Shown here: positions 1-11,399 of the stretch, piece after piece
How the letters are laid out: each line of letters starts with the position of its first letter
Position numbering within the stretch: the stretch's first letter is position 1
Source: Linyphia triangularis
Taxonomy: Eukaryota; Arthropoda; Arachnida; Araneae; Linyphiidae
Direction of reading: 5' to 3'
DNA: 64,000 bases
Assembly: GCA_963978545.1 (NCBI GenBank)
Contig: OZ021729.1
Location: 91,666,466 to 91,730,465, forward strand
The notes under the pieces: generated by a model
Seen by the model: only the letters and a program-made list of their open reading frames with translations
Told to the model about the DNA's origin: nothing
Databases searched by the model: none
Position numbers and translations under genes: made by a program

Positions 1-880
1 TTTTCTTTTTTTAACTAGATGGAGTGTAACCCTTTCTTCGTTGTGCGGTCGTGTTTGGCGATCGAAGTTTATTTTCTTGGCGCTCGGTTTGGCGGGATTT
101 CGCTTTAGGGTGTTGCGATAAATTTATGAAGGGGGGGGGGGGATTTTTTTTTATGTGGTGTATGTGAAGAGTGTGCAAGGTTCTGGTGTAAATTAGATAA
201 AAAATTGCGTGCGCAAATTGTTCTTCGGTTTTGCCTTCTCTGTTTGGAAGAGTGAAATTGTTAGTCCAGAAAGTTGTGTGTTTAAAATATTTTGAAATTT
301 GATATTGGTGGATAATTTTTGAATTTAGAATCGTGCTTTTAATTTTCATGAGTACTGACTTTGAAATTTAATTTAGTTAGTGAGAATGTTACAAATATAT
401 TAATATGATACAATGAGTTTAATGTAATATAAGTGATTATATGTTACGTCTAATTTGGATATTATACGTTATAAGGTTATTTCACAAAACTAATCATCCC
501 TATTGGTTAATATGACAAATTGTTATCAGTTTCTAAATGTTTATCATATTAACCAGTCATTGTACATAATAAAAAGCCCCTTGTTAATATAATGGTTTTC
601 ACTTATCTCAAATTAATAGCAATAACCAGCTGTTATTTATAATGACTGTTATCCCACAGTTAAGGCATACATATACATTAGGAATCGTGAAATTTGACTC
701 AATTCTGCGTTTTTGTTTTTTAGCTTTAAAATATTCCTGAATTCATTACCATTTTCTTTCTGAGACTCAAATTACTTTTTAAATTACAGTAGTTTTTTTT
801 TAAACCTATTTTGTATCACGTTCATTAGTGTAGTAAACTTTAAACGCGTTTTCTGAATAATGACATTTTGGTGTTATATG
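1..880. other. Unique AT-rich DNA, no gene seen
   Basis: The first 150 bases are richer in CpG than the rest and carry an E2F-like TTTGGCGGGA. A 12-base G run lies at 131-142. Around 515-580 a short imperfect inverted repeat (GGTTAATATGA against TCATATTAACC) could fold. Frames here are short and unconvincing. Confidence 0.5.
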
Positions 881-2891
881 ACTTTACACCAATGGTCATA
901 ACTTTATAATAAACGGTCCGATTTACAAAATTCTAATTTTGTTTTGTAGAAAATAGTTGTGAATGTGTTTTGTATGGAGAATCTAATACATATTGTTATA
1001 AACACATTTTTATGCATATTTTAATCTTAATTTTGTGCTAAAAACTATGGGTTTTTTTTAACTTTTTATTTTAAAACTTATAAGTAAATAAATATTGAAG
1101 CCAAATTCAAAATTCTCCATAAGAACATGCGTCAATATAATATCTCTTATTTGCAATAAAAATAACACCTCTAAGTTAATTACAAGTTTATTTATGTATG
1201 TTCTAATAATGTCCTAATTAATCACTTTAATTGCAATTAGCTGAATAAAAAATTGACGGAAAAAAAAGTTTATATATATATATAAAAATGCATCATTTTT
1301 AATTCTGATATATTGCCAAAAAATATGAAATTATAACCTAAAAATTAAAGAAAATAATCTCAATTGTATATGTATACCTTAATAAGATGCCAGTGTGGTT
1401 GTTTCTGTACGCGAGAGTGTTAGGAAGCAATCAATTGCAGGTAGTCAAGAGCTTAAGAAATGCAACGGCAAAGGATTATCGTCAAATTTCAGTTGCAAAA
1501 AGAGCAGTATTCTATCTAATTTAAAATGGCATGACAGTTTGTCCTGTACTAATAAATAATTGTTTACAGAAATATGTGTCTCTTAATTCAACGGGGTTTT
1601 TTTTATGAGTTTCGTAATAAAACTGATTTTAAAATTTAAAAAAAAAAAAAGTTACTGCTTTTTACAATTATTTATAATACCCGTTTTAATTTATTCACTA
1701 TATAAAATCACAAGTTAATTTAATAAATCCTATTCAAATAATCATAATAGCGGTTTACATATATATTAATTGATTCTAGTTAGTGATTTCCATAACATTT
1801 CCGATCTTACATGTGTATCCAATCCTAATGCTCAGAAAGTAAATGAAAAAAAAATTTGTATACTAAAAATGTATACTAAATATTTTTATAAAATTTTAAC
1901 GAGTAATTTTCACTGAAAACATATAGCTTCTTAATTCTGAATTTAAAGATATAAAATTAATTATTTGATGATTAATTTTTTAAGTATGTTTCATTGCACC
2001 CATCCAAAATTAGTTTTTGACACTAAATTACTACAAATAATAATTAAAAAGAAAAAAAAAGTGACTCTCAATAGATCTTCATAATAATGGTTTCACATCA
2101 AAATAGTTTGCTAAAAAAAGTTTGTGATACTCAATTGTTATAATGATATTTACTATTAAGTTTAAATAAAATCCTAAAATGAGGAATACAATAAAATTTA
2201 TATTTAAAATTACCTCATTAAATTATAAATTTAAAAATCTGCCAACAGAAGGAAAATAAGTAGTCAGTGCTATGCGACGTAAATTTAAATTCTAGTTATT
2301 TAACAAAAAAATAATTTTAGGTGATATTCAATTTGTAGCTTATGGCAGTTGATACCAATAAAAAAACCTTTCAAATTATAAAAAAAGACAAAATAACTCG
2401 ACTTCCTTTGGAAAACAATCTGGACTGTTATATAATCATAAAAAAGGTGCGACTTATAATGTATTATTCCATTTGTTAGTCAAATAAGTAGGTATGTGAT
2501 AATTTATAGAAATTATTCGCCTTCATCTCTAGGCTAAAATATACAACATGTGTATTTTAGACAAAAATACACAACATGTCAAAACATTGGAACAACGTAC
2601 AAACTACTGTTTCTGAATTTCAAGGGACGAACGCTACCCAGGAGGTCTTTTAAAGAGGTACAGTCTGTTTATCTTATCTTAAATTAATATCTCGCATCTT
2701 AAATTGGAAACTAAAAACTCTCTCACGTTAGAAGTACAGTCAACGCGATGCCATTTTTATGTTCAATCTTCGTCGTTTTTGTAAAGCGAATCCAAAATCA
2801 TCTCGTAAACTAGGCGACCATTGAGCCATCTTTTCAGCCCTGAATCAGTAGGGCTCCACGATGGCTATACTACACTTAGAACGCACGCTAT
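881..2891. other. AT-rich stretch without recognisable gene
   Basis: Mostly A/T with short homopolymers. A duplicated motif AATAYACAACATGT lies near 2540-2580. On the minus strand a short open stretch sits near 2770-2860, next to the fold-back element, but I cannot assign it. Confidence 0.5.
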
Positions 2892-3128
2892 TATACTAAA
2901 CTTCAACTTAACTTGACATCACTAGACTGTAGATCGTCACAGTGCTCATAGGTATTTATGCTTTCACGCCACCAAAATGGATTAATGTTCGCCAAACCAC
3001 AACCCTGTACAGAACAAAAGGCGTTTGGCGAGAATTATGTCTTCACTCCGCTAAATTGGATTAAATGCCTATGAGCACGGTGGAGATCTATCGTCTAGTG
3101 ATGTCAAGTTAAGTTGGAGTTTAGTATA
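2892..3128. mobile_element. Fold-back MITE, copy 1
   Basis: A non-coding element of about 237 bp whose two halves are inverted copies. It begins TATACTAAACTTCAACTTAA and ends with the near reverse complement, and the inversion continues inward through GTGCTCATAGG and TTCGCCAAAC, leaving almost no loop. A second copy at 36969-37215 shares ends, length and inner sequence, so this is a dispersed family. The outermost TA on both sides fits a TA target-site duplication of Tc1/mariner-type elements; that class assignment is inference. It lies directly beyond a broken minus-strand transposon ORF. Confidence 0.85.
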
Positions 3129-3184
3129 GGCATGTAGTTCGAGCTGTTAGCATAAAGTTCGAATAGAATCGTACAAAAGGGGTT

Positions 3185-3413
3185 GTTGTATTTAAAATTA
3201 TCTGGTGCAAGAGCCACACCAGGGCAATGAGGCGCTCAAACATCGTAAAGTCAGTGTCTGCTTGAAGGTGTGATACCTCCTTTACTTTCATTAAATCTCA
3301 CGATGGAACAGTCCGATCAACAACCCGAGGCTGTCTGCCAACCTCACCAGCGTGTCTGCTCCCTTTGTAAAGATAATTTCCGGTTTTGTCTCTATCTTCG
3401 CATCTATTAGAAG
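3185..3413 (-). pseudogene. Decayed transposon-associated ORF fragment
   Basis: On the minus strand an acceptor-like TTACTTACATATAG precedes an open stretch (3413-3291) reading LLIDAKIETKPEIIFTKGAD followed by LVRLADSLGLLIGLFHREI and a stop. A shifted frame then continues as MKVKEVSHLQADTDFTMFER and LIALVWLLHQ until about 3190. The residue composition and the A-D-T-D-x-T-M pattern resemble a large uncharacterised ORF family common in arthropod genomes and probably transposon-borne; this is from memory and not proven by alignment. At least one frameshift makes it a pseudogene. The fold-back MITE begins about 60 bases further on. A related C-terminal-type fragment lies at 37218-37500, also next to a copy of that MITE. 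Confidence 0.5.
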
Positions 3414-3420
3414 TCTATAT

Positions 3421-4338
3421 GTAAGTAAAAGACAAGTACATTTCAAAATTATTAGTTTCTTATAACAAACCGTATATATTTAGGCTTGACGATACGTTTA
3501 CTCGTCACAGAAATGTGTAAATATTTTAGTTTGGCATCAACTGCGCCAACTAGTATCTGACTAACGGAAGAGTACTTACTAAGTGGGATCCACACTATTT
3601 TTTACTTCGCCATACAGCCGAACACCTCAGTACCACTTGACGGCATTTTTTCTATAGCCTATGGTCGAAGGAAAAATATCATATCATCATTTGAAACCTT
3701 TCATTTCTCAATCAATATGCAGTGGAGTATAAATTGTGTAAAAGTTTCAGCTCCATATAAAGTTTGAAAAAATAGGCAAGTGAACTTAATGAGGAACTTG
3801 CACAAGTGAGGAAAATGAATATTTTTTTAATTTTCTAGTGTTATCCAACGAATATATTTGAGCAGTACAATTATTTTTTATCTTTATGCTTTCAATTAAT
3901 CAAAAATCGAGTTTGAAATTAGCCGAAATCACAGCAAAAGTCACGTGACCAAAAACGCGTGAAAAAACCGTGACGTGGTTACGCAGAGATAAAGTCGCTA
4001 AAAGAAGGAGAAACCACACTCATTCTTCGTCTAAAACAGGTTTTAGACTGGTTCATTATCTGAGCGTTGACGTTTCACGCAAAAGTGGCTTTTTCCCGCC
4101 AAATCTCAAAGTAAAAAACTAAATATTTTTTTTAACTATCTATCCGAGCTCACATTTCTGAAAGAATGGTATTGTTTTTCGTGATTTTTTTCTCTACTTT
4201 TATTTAAAAATAAAACCAAAATAAAATGAAAGTTCCTCATTGGTATTTTCGAACTGAAATAGTAGGACCTCACAAACTACTTTTACGCGCGTGTCTAAAA
4301 TAATGTTGGAGCCCCCCCCCCCCTCACACTCCCCACAG
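3421..4338. other. Unique DNA with clustered CpG and E-box-like sites
   Basis: No gene seen. At 3940-4090 there are GTCACGTGAC, ACGCGT, GTGACGTGG and TTTTTCCCGCCAAA, i.e. E-box, CRE-like and E2F-like words in an otherwise AT-rich area. This could be a promoter or enhancer; only the words themselves are seen. Confidence 0.4.
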
Positions 4339-4506
4339 ATGTATCAGGTTGTTGATATGAACCCTAAAAGTAGCAATGCAATTGAAACGAGTAAATTTGT
4401 GCTTTGCACTGACTCAAATTGGCATGTTTCTCTGTATATTTGCAGTTGGGGAATATTTGAGTGGTGGTCGGCTCTTCATTTTGTTATGGCGTTTCAATCA
4501 CCCTGA
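4339..4506 (+). CDS. Possible terminal coding exon (unidentified)
   Basis: A pyrimidine-rich tract with a 12-C run ends in CTCCCCACAG, a good splice acceptor. The following sequence is open for 55 codons, starting MYQVVDMNPKSSNAIETSKF and ending VMAFQSP before TGA. The region has mixed, non-repetitive composition with two internal Cys and several Trp (WGIFEWWS). The frame also stays open upstream through the C run from 4291, so the start is uncertain. I do not recognise the protein. No matching upstream exon could be identified, so this may be chance. Confidence 0.25.
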   Translation: MYQVVDMNPKSSNAIETSKFVLCTDSNWHVSLYICSWGIFEWWSALHFVMAFQSP

Positions 4507-6144
4507 TACATTTTTAACTTTGTATTAATTTTTATTTTTGTAAACATTTGTAATTTTTTAACTCTTTTATTCTTTTTTTTTTTTTTTTTTTTCATTTGTC
4601 ACTCATTTTTGTTAACAGTTTTCATTTTTTTTCACATTATTTCTGATAACTTTTACTCTGTACAACCCTACGTGGAATACAAACGATTTTTGTAGTGCAC
4701 GAAAAGCAACATATTTAAGATTATTATCGTGTAAAGAACGTTCTTAGAACTGCAGCTTCTTTAAAAAAAAAATATTGAATTTAATTTTTGCAAATGGTGA
4801 TCGACACTTTTCCAAGAGTTACCAAATATCATATATTGCTTTGCAGAAAATAATTACATTCTTTGGTAAACAAACGAATTTCGAAAAACACATATTTAAT
4901 AAAATACATTGAAATATTTAGGACTAAGTCAGATATCTATATTATCTTGATTAATTAAATCTGCATGTTTAACTAAGGCTTGCTATTAGTTATCGGCTAA
5001 CTAAATCTTGAATTTTACTGAATGCACATTATTCTTAAAAAGTTATTCACATGCATCACAAATTCACATTCGTGTTCAAAAACCTGAAGTTTTCTTATAT
5101 TGATTCTGATTTTAAAAATAAATTGAAATATTCCCTTCTAAGACTCTGCTGTATCTTTTAAACTCTAAAATTGTAAAAAGGTTTTCCCTCTCTCAAACAG
5201 AAAATAAATTTTAGTCTGTAAAAAAATCCCGATTTCTCGAGAATAAGGCCACCTCAAAAACATTATCTCTACTAAGAGGACCATGTTAAGAATGTTACCT
5301 TTACATTCCTCCTTCAAAACCAGGATTGGGCCGCATTCAAAACTTTCCTGCCCAATCAAAAATTCTTAAAATAAATCTCGATACCAGAATCCGTGAATAA
5401 ATTACTTCTTAAAAACCTTTTCGAAAAACCTTTCCATGACATGCATAAAAAATGGAGAATCTCCGATAGAAATATTTTAATAAATAAAGCTCTACAAAAT
5501 AAATAAAATAAAAAATAATAAAAAAAAAAAACATAAAAAGTGATTTGAGTAGGAGCTCTTTAAATCGCAAGGAATTAAGAAAGAGGTAGTTGTGCAATCG
5601 AACATTTTTTGAAGAACATTTTTGGAATCAGACAAAAGCGACGAAATCCCCCAAGAACCATTTTTCCTATCAAACAACAACAGCGCCTGGAAAACTCATG
5701 CTGTGAAAGCAGATAATAATAAGAAGCATGATTCGGACCATTTAAATTTTACTTCATGAGTTATGAAATTACTTTTTTTTTTTAATATTCTCTTCTTTTT
5801 TAAAAAAAAAAGATTTTCAGATGCCGGATAATATTTCACGAAAAACATCGTCTGAATGGTAGTCTTCTATTCGACAATATGTCTCTCCCAGTTTATTTGT
5901 ACGAATCTATTCATCTCAAAAAGGGAACTGGAGTTTTTCCTGGGCTTGAAATGTTTTGGGATCTCATTGTTAATCTATTCCGAGAGTTAGATTAGTTATT
6001 TTATTTTCTTAGCAGTAAATTGCACTCTTGATTATTTGGCGATGCTCTCTTTCGCTGGGATTTCATTTAATCTTTTATATTCACTTCGATTTTGTGGGTA
6101 TTTCGATCACGAGGAAATCTGCGGAGGCCTAATTAACCCTCTTG
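4507..6144. other. AT-rich stretch without recognisable gene
   Basis: Contains T- and A-rich tracts (4570-4592, 5518-5531, 5774-5783, 5801-5811) and only short frames on the minus strand with low-complexity Phe/Leu/Tyr composition. Nothing assignable was seen. Confidence 0.5.
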
Positions 6145-6255
6145 TCGTCAACCAATCGAGCAGAAACTTGTCAGATAGATTCGATGTCGATGACAATGCA
6201 TTCTATCATATTTTAGTGGCTGTCACTGTCACTAAAAGGCCCCTTTTATGGAATA
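6145..6255 (+). repeat. Stray monomer of the 9.6-10.3 kb repeat family
   Basis: The words CAACCAATCGAGCAGAAACT, CAGATAGATTCGATGTCGAT and CACTAAAAGGCCCCTTTTAT match in order the monomer repeated at 9600-10320. It is a single isolated copy about 3.4 kb away, which suggests the monomer belongs to a dispersed element rather than a purely local array. Confidence 0.65.
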
Positions 6256-6342
6256 CTAATAAACCAATTTACCGTTATCTAATCGCTCTAAAATGGCTCT
6301 TAAGTGATCATTAAATAAACTATTTTCTGTTGCCAAAATTGT

Positions 6343-6530
6343 TTTAGTAAATAAATAATAAAATTGTTTCCATCTGAATAAATAAAGGATATTTGGATGT
6401 GAATGCATAAATTCCTATGCATTTTTAATTAATAAACTTTGAATGTCACACATTTTGCTGATAGAAATGTTTTTTATATCGGCGCTGTGTTAATGAATAT
6501 AAAAATTGACAGTGGATATAAAGGATTTTT
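6343..6530 (+). repeat. Dispersed repeat, copy A
   Basis: AATAAATAAAGGATATTTGG, CTGATAGAAATGTTTTTTAT and GTGTTAATGAATATAAAA occur here in the same order and similar spacing as at 49706-49895. The class is unknown. No terminal repeats or TSD were seen. Confidence 0.55.
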
Positions 6531-7110
6531 CAAAAACTCTGGTTTTATGGGTCATATTATTTCTTAATTAAAGTAGAAGATTTCGACCAGATTTTCCAGA
6601 CTATGTGTGAACCAGATGCTTAACTAGTTATACAATAGAAGTACAATAAAAGAAATACAAACAATACAAAAATAAAAGAAAAGAACTATGAAGTTCATGC
6701 GTTGATATGGTGACATCTTACTAGTTATTCTAAAAAGATCTAAAAATCATTTATAATTTAAGGTTTATTTTAATTGTTAAGTTAAGTTTAATTGTTAATG
6801 TCTTTTCATAAAGAAGCTCAAAACATTTTAAATTCTACTAATACAAAACAATTTATCGAAACAATCTTTGCATACAACTGCAGATGTTACTAAATTGAAG
6901 AAGAAAAAAAAAGACATAAATAATTGCACGCAATTGTACTCAAAGCATTTTAAGTATTATTATTGCAAAGCAATTTACCACAATAATCTTTGGTTACAAT
7001 AGCAGCTGTTTCTAAATTGGGAAAGAAAAGAAGAAGAAGAAAAAAAAAGAAGAAAGAAAAAAAACATAACTGAAAATTTACTCGCATTTTCAAAAATTCC
7101 GCAAATGCGG

Positions 7111-7114
<4 letters not shown>

Positions 7115-7189
<75 letters not shown>
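7115..7189. repeat. (TA)n microsatellite, ~37 units
   Basis: Uninterrupted alternating TA. It sits inside a unit of the degenerate 290-bp repeat. The minus-strand frame through it encodes Tyr-Ile repeats and is not a gene. Confidence 0.95.
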
Positions 7190-7191
<2 letters not shown>

Positions 7192-7557
7192 CGAAACCAA
7201 CCTTGTTGAGCCTTGAGCCTGTTGCTGGTCATAAATATTTTTTATATATTTTAAGAGTTTATTTTAATTGTTAAGTTAAAATAAAAGTATTTTTCATATA
7301 AAAATAAAATAAAAAAACCTCAAAGCTTTTTAAATATTAAATTCAAAAAATAATCTTTGCATAAAACTTATACGAAAACGCAACAAAATACAACGTTGAT
7401 ACCACGAAAAAAGGTGATGAATTCAAATGTCATCACACTAGAAAGCTCTTAAAATGTGTTTAATATTAAAGATACTTCTCAAAAAGGATTAAAGCAGTTT
7501 AAATATCAATGATAGAAAACAATTTAACAAAATAATGTTTGTATAAAACTACAGATG

Positions 7558-7560
<3 letters not shown>

Positions 7561-7597
<37 letters not shown>
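7561..7597. repeat. (AAT)n microsatellite, 12 units
   Basis: A perfect trinucleotide run. Apparent poly-Asn and poly-Leu frames across it are artefacts. Confidence 0.95.
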
Positions 7598-7599
<2 letters not shown>

Positions 7600-7870
7600 C
7601 AGAGCTAATTGTTCGTAATCGTAAAAATTTACTCACATCTTTAAAAATGCCCTGGTCTTTTACAAAATACAGCGAAAGAAATGTGATCAATTTAAATGTC
7701 GTCACACTAGAAAGCTCTACAAATGTATTTAATATTTTTATTTTAATTGCTAAGTAAAAATAAATGTAAAGATAAATTTCATAATGTGACTTAAAGCAGT
7801 TTGAACATGAATGATACAAAACGATTTACCAAAATAATCTTTGCGTGAAATTGCAGCTGTAACATATCTA

Positions 7871-9599
7871 ATTACACATAATAGTACTTATTTATTTACA
7901 TCGACAAAAATATAACAGTTCCAACTTGTTCAGCTATTTTATAAACTTAATATTTACTCAAATTTCAAATAATAAAAATTTCCCTAAACTATATATATGA
8001 CCATTAATTTGTTTACTTATTTTATAAAATGGTGAAAGCAAAATGTAAACTAGCACAGCTTACAATTAATTATGTTTCAATATTTTAATACACTTTTTAA
8101 AGATAGACTAATAATTGAATTTTACTCACCTGTCAAGTTAACGAGAGTATTGAAAAAAAAAAATTGTACAATATGAGTTTTTAATTATTAAAACCAAGTA
8201 TTTTCAGTTATACAGTTAACTATTGAAAAGGGTGATGTTTACTTCAAACTCAGACTTTAGCAGTTGTTTGTTAATAATGAGAAATTACATTTAACGTGCC
8301 TTACTTAATCATAGATTTTATCCTGGTACAGATTTTATTTGAAGAAACTATAATAACAAACCTTTACATGATATTAAGAAATGCAAATATTCATAAGAAT
8401 AAATTGATAACAATTATTATATGCATTTTTTATTTCGGATATTTTGGGATCTATGAAATTGTTATCTATTTTATAATTATGTTAGGTTTTGTGAACTTGT
8501 GCCCCCAAATTGCTACAATATTTAAAGTGTAATCCATTAAATATTATTTTGATTGAATTTCATCGAAGCAACAAGTTTTGGGTGAGAATGAATCATGAAA
8601 AAATTTTGAGCATTTCATAACATAGTTAAAGCTGTTAAATAGTTTTATTTTTAAATTAATAACTTGTGCTTACATAACTTTTATTGATTACTATATTTTA
8701 TGCATAATAGAGGAAAAAACAGTTATAGCAAGCGTTTCTACAAAATGTGTTTTAAGAAAATAAAATTTTCTAAACGATGTTAATAGTTTACCAGTAATAA
8801 TTTTCCAATAATTTTTTTATTATCCTGCAGAAATCCATTACTGCGTGTATTGATTGAAAAAATATAGAATATTATATCCATAAAAAGGTTATAATATTTG
8901 AAACCTCTTTTTTGGAAGATGTTAAAAGGAAAATGATTTGAGCTGACAATAATAAATAAATATTCCTTAAAATAGGAATTATATATTTCACTTTATTAAT
9001 TACATCCCCATTAAAAATAGTAAATCAAAAAGGAATTTTGTGGAAATAAAATAATATATCAAGTTGTTATGTACTATGTTTTAGTGTAAAAATTATCAAA
9101 ATTGCGATATTTTGGTTGTGAACACTTTAATGCTATTAAACGAAGAAAATCTTTACTGCTCTTTGATACACGATGCTAACTTTATTTTCACAAATTCAAT
9201 TTTTGAATATTAAAATCGAATTTCACTTGTAATTAAAAATCTTATATTTTGTTTCCTTTCGTAAGAAATAATTTTTTTTTTTTTTTTAAATATTATCTAT
9301 CAATATCACTATTTGAAGTATGCTTATTTCTTAACGTTATTTAAATTACCATAATTTACAAATTGCTGTAAGTACAATTTAATAATATAAGTATTTTCAA
9401 CTAGAAAAGTCTAAAAAATTTATTTGTAATTTCAAAAATCAAATTCCACTAAGGACACACTGGATTGACACGAGTGCTAAGGCACTCTCCAGGCCGTGAC
9501 AATTTTTAAAAGTCTATGGGTGGAAAGAAAACAAGTCGTTAGTTCCGTTTTCCCCCACTATGCAAGGCGCTGCAATCCAACCAGATTTGAGACTGCGAT
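7871..9599. other. AT-rich stretch without recognisable gene
   Basis: Low-complexity AT sequence. A 78-codon plus-strand frame at 8296-8532 is hydrophobic (Ile/Phe/Leu-rich) but reflects composition and has no splice or promoter context. Near 9480-9600 the GC content rises slightly before the tandem repeat begins. Confidence 0.5.
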
Positions 9600-10320
9600 A
9601 TAGTGATATTAACACCCTTGCCGAATTTCAATTTTGGTGAAATTTGGCAGATATATTCGATGTAGATGACTATGCATTATATCAAATTTTGGGGGCATTC
9701 TACCAAATTTCATTGTCACTAAAAGGTCTCTTTTACACACGCTTGTATCTTCAGATACTAAAAAAAAAAAAAATGCTGTCATCCAATCACGCTGAAATTT
9801 AACAGGTAGATTCATTGTCAATAAGGTAGCATTATATCATGTTTTGGGGAATAACACTGTTACTAAAAGGTCGCTTCTGCACACGCTTATATCTTTAGAA
9901 TACTAAAAAACCAACTTGCAGTTATCCAATCGGGCTGAAATTTGGCAGGTAGATTCGATGTCAATAAGGTTGCATTATATCAAATTTTGGGAGTATTACT
10001 GTAACTAAGTGGTTGATTTTATACATGCTTGTATCTTCAGATACTTAAACACTTGCCGTCATCCAATCTCTCTGAAATTTAACAGGTAGATTCGTTGTCG
10101 ATAAGGTTGCATTATATCATGTTTTGGGGCTGTCACTAAAAGTTCTCTTTTACACACGCTTCAATTGGCGTTTGGGATTGCCTATAAACCTATTTCAAGT
10201 CATCCAAATGAGCTTAAATTTGACAGATAGATTCGTTGTCGATACGGCTGCATTACACAAAGTTTTGGGGGGTGTCACATTCACTAAAAGACCGTTTTTG
10301 CACACTTTTCTTTAGTTCTA
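9600..10320 (+). repeat. Degenerate ~140-bp tandem repeat, about five monomers
   Basis: Each monomer reads roughly CATCCAATC, CTGAAATTTGGCAGGTAGAT, TCGATGTCGATAAGGTTGCA, TTATATCAAATTTTGGG, CACTAAAAGGTC, then CACACGCTTGTATCTTCAG. Monomer centres lie near 9645, 9795, 9940, 10075 and 10215. Single copies also occur at 6145-6255 and, inverted, at 43330-43392. Confidence 0.8.
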
Positions 10321-10414
10321 CTTCAGACTTATGAGCTTTTACTCACGTTCTGTTATTGAGATACCAAGCTTAATTCAAACATACTTAATTTGGCGATATT
10401 TAATGCCTTGATAA

Positions 10415-10646
10415 AATTGAACGTTTTATCTGTTTCTGGGGCACCATGTATGATGGGTAGTCAGAGAAAACACTAGGAACAGTACCCTTTTTTAGTCTCT
10501 TGGTCTTCAAGCCTTCAACGTAATCGTCAGATTTAAAATGCAGACAACAGTATCGGAAGACTTGTCATTAACGTGTAGATTGGCTTTGTAAATCACTTTA
10601 ACCTATTCCTTGCGTTGATCCACATCCAAGGATTCCAAGGGGAATT
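10415..10646 (-). pseudogene. Decayed THAP domain
   Basis: The minus strand reads FPLESLDVDQRKE, stop, VKVIYKANLHVNDKSSDTVV, then after a frameshift CCLHFKSDDYVEGLKTKRLK followed by KGTVPSVFSDYPSYM. This matches the second half of the THAP zinc finger: a basic R..W/V-K-A-I region, the C-x-x-H pair (CLHF), an acidic D-D-Y, the LK.G..PS.F ending, then a linker. THAP domains bind DNA and are found in P-element-like transposases and in host proteins. One stop and one frameshift show it is dead. The family call is confident; whether it was transposase or host gene cannot be told. Confidence 0.75.
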
Positions 10647-11063
10647 CATGAAATTTAATATATATTCTCTTCCCGAATATATAGTACAAAGTGGAACTCA
10701 AAAATGGTTTGGTTTTTATTCAAAACGAAATAAATTTATAAATGAAAATCGATGAGGATGACATCAATTCCATTTGCAAAAATATTAGGAATTAAAAAAA
10801 AAAAAATTCCAAAAAGTGCGATAAAAAATCTTTAGAATGCCAACTAAAATGAAAATATTCAGAGCTGCCAGTGGAGAAGTTGCGTATTTTTTAAAAATGG
10901 TAAAAAGCAATAAATTTTAATAAAAAAAGCAAAGCTGATTCCGAATATATAAGTTATATTGCAGTTAAAAAATTATTTAATTAAATATCGAAAAAATAAA
11001 AATCGCAAAAACAGTGGAATCGTGAGGTAACCGCAAAACGTTCCATCATTGGCTGGTTAGATT

Positions 11064-11071
11064 TGACGTCA
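11064..11071. promoter_or_regulatory. CRE-type TGACGTCA upstream of an exon-like ORF
   Basis: A perfect palindromic TGACGTCA, with an inverted CCAAT (ATTGGCTG) about 15 bases before it, lies about 140 bases upstream of the ATG at 11206. The local GC content is raised. It fits a promoter, but only the motifs are seen. Confidence 0.35.
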
Positions 11072-11205
11072 CAATCCGAAGTAAAATTTTCTCCTTCATT
11101 TGTTTATCTACGACGACCTACGATCACCGCCTTCTTGCTACATTTTTCTTTTTAGTATTATCATTATACCCAAACCGTTTACGTAATTTGTTCTTATAGA
11201 AATCA

Positions 11206-11345
11206 ATGCCTATTTTACCTGATGGATTTGTAAAAGGGCAATCCAATAACCCGCCGAAAATAGATTCGCTAGCGATGTTTCACTTCTTTGGAACAATAAA
11301 TCACGATTTCATAGGAGCTAAAATTCGTGGTGTAATACCTGAAAG
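11206..11345 (+). CDS. Possible first coding exon, transposon-associated family
   Basis: The ATG opens MPILPDGFVKGQSNNPPKID and continues through SLAMFHFFGTINHDFIGAKI and RGVIPER, where a strong donor GAAAG/GTATGT occurs. An M-P-x-L-P-x-G-F start followed by P-K-I-D and A-x-x-R-G-V resembles the N-terminus of an uncharacterised arthropod ORF family that, from memory, carries SWIM/YqaJ-type nuclease domains; this was not checked by alignment. A promoter-like stretch lies upstream. No second exon was recognised downstream, so it may be a fragment. Confidence 0.4.
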
Positions 11346-11399
11346 GTATGTACCCATTTTAGCAACAGTTTTTCATTTGTCTTTAACTTGATTGAATAT

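Larger units (their letters stand above)
6660..7870 (+). repeat. Degenerate tandem repeat of roughly 290 bp
   Basis: About four diverged units. Each carries a version of TTTATTTTAATTGTTAAGTT, then ACAAAACAATTTA, then AATCTTTGCATAAAACT and CAGATGT. Two units also share GATGAATTCAAATGTCATCA type sequence followed by CACTAGAAAGCTCT (7415-7450 and 7685-7720). The array contains a (TA)n and an (AAT)n tract placed after equivalent positions of the unit. Confidence 0.6.

Noticed and set aside
3303..3407. Plus-strand peptide with C-x-x-C (VCSLCKDNF) resembling a zinc finger
   Set aside because: It is the shadow of a better minus-strand coding fragment and ends at a stop before the donor-like GTAAGT.
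6975..7232. 85-codon minus-strand frame with long Tyr-Ile repeat
   Set aside because: Produced entirely by the (TA)n microsatellite and adjacent purine runs.
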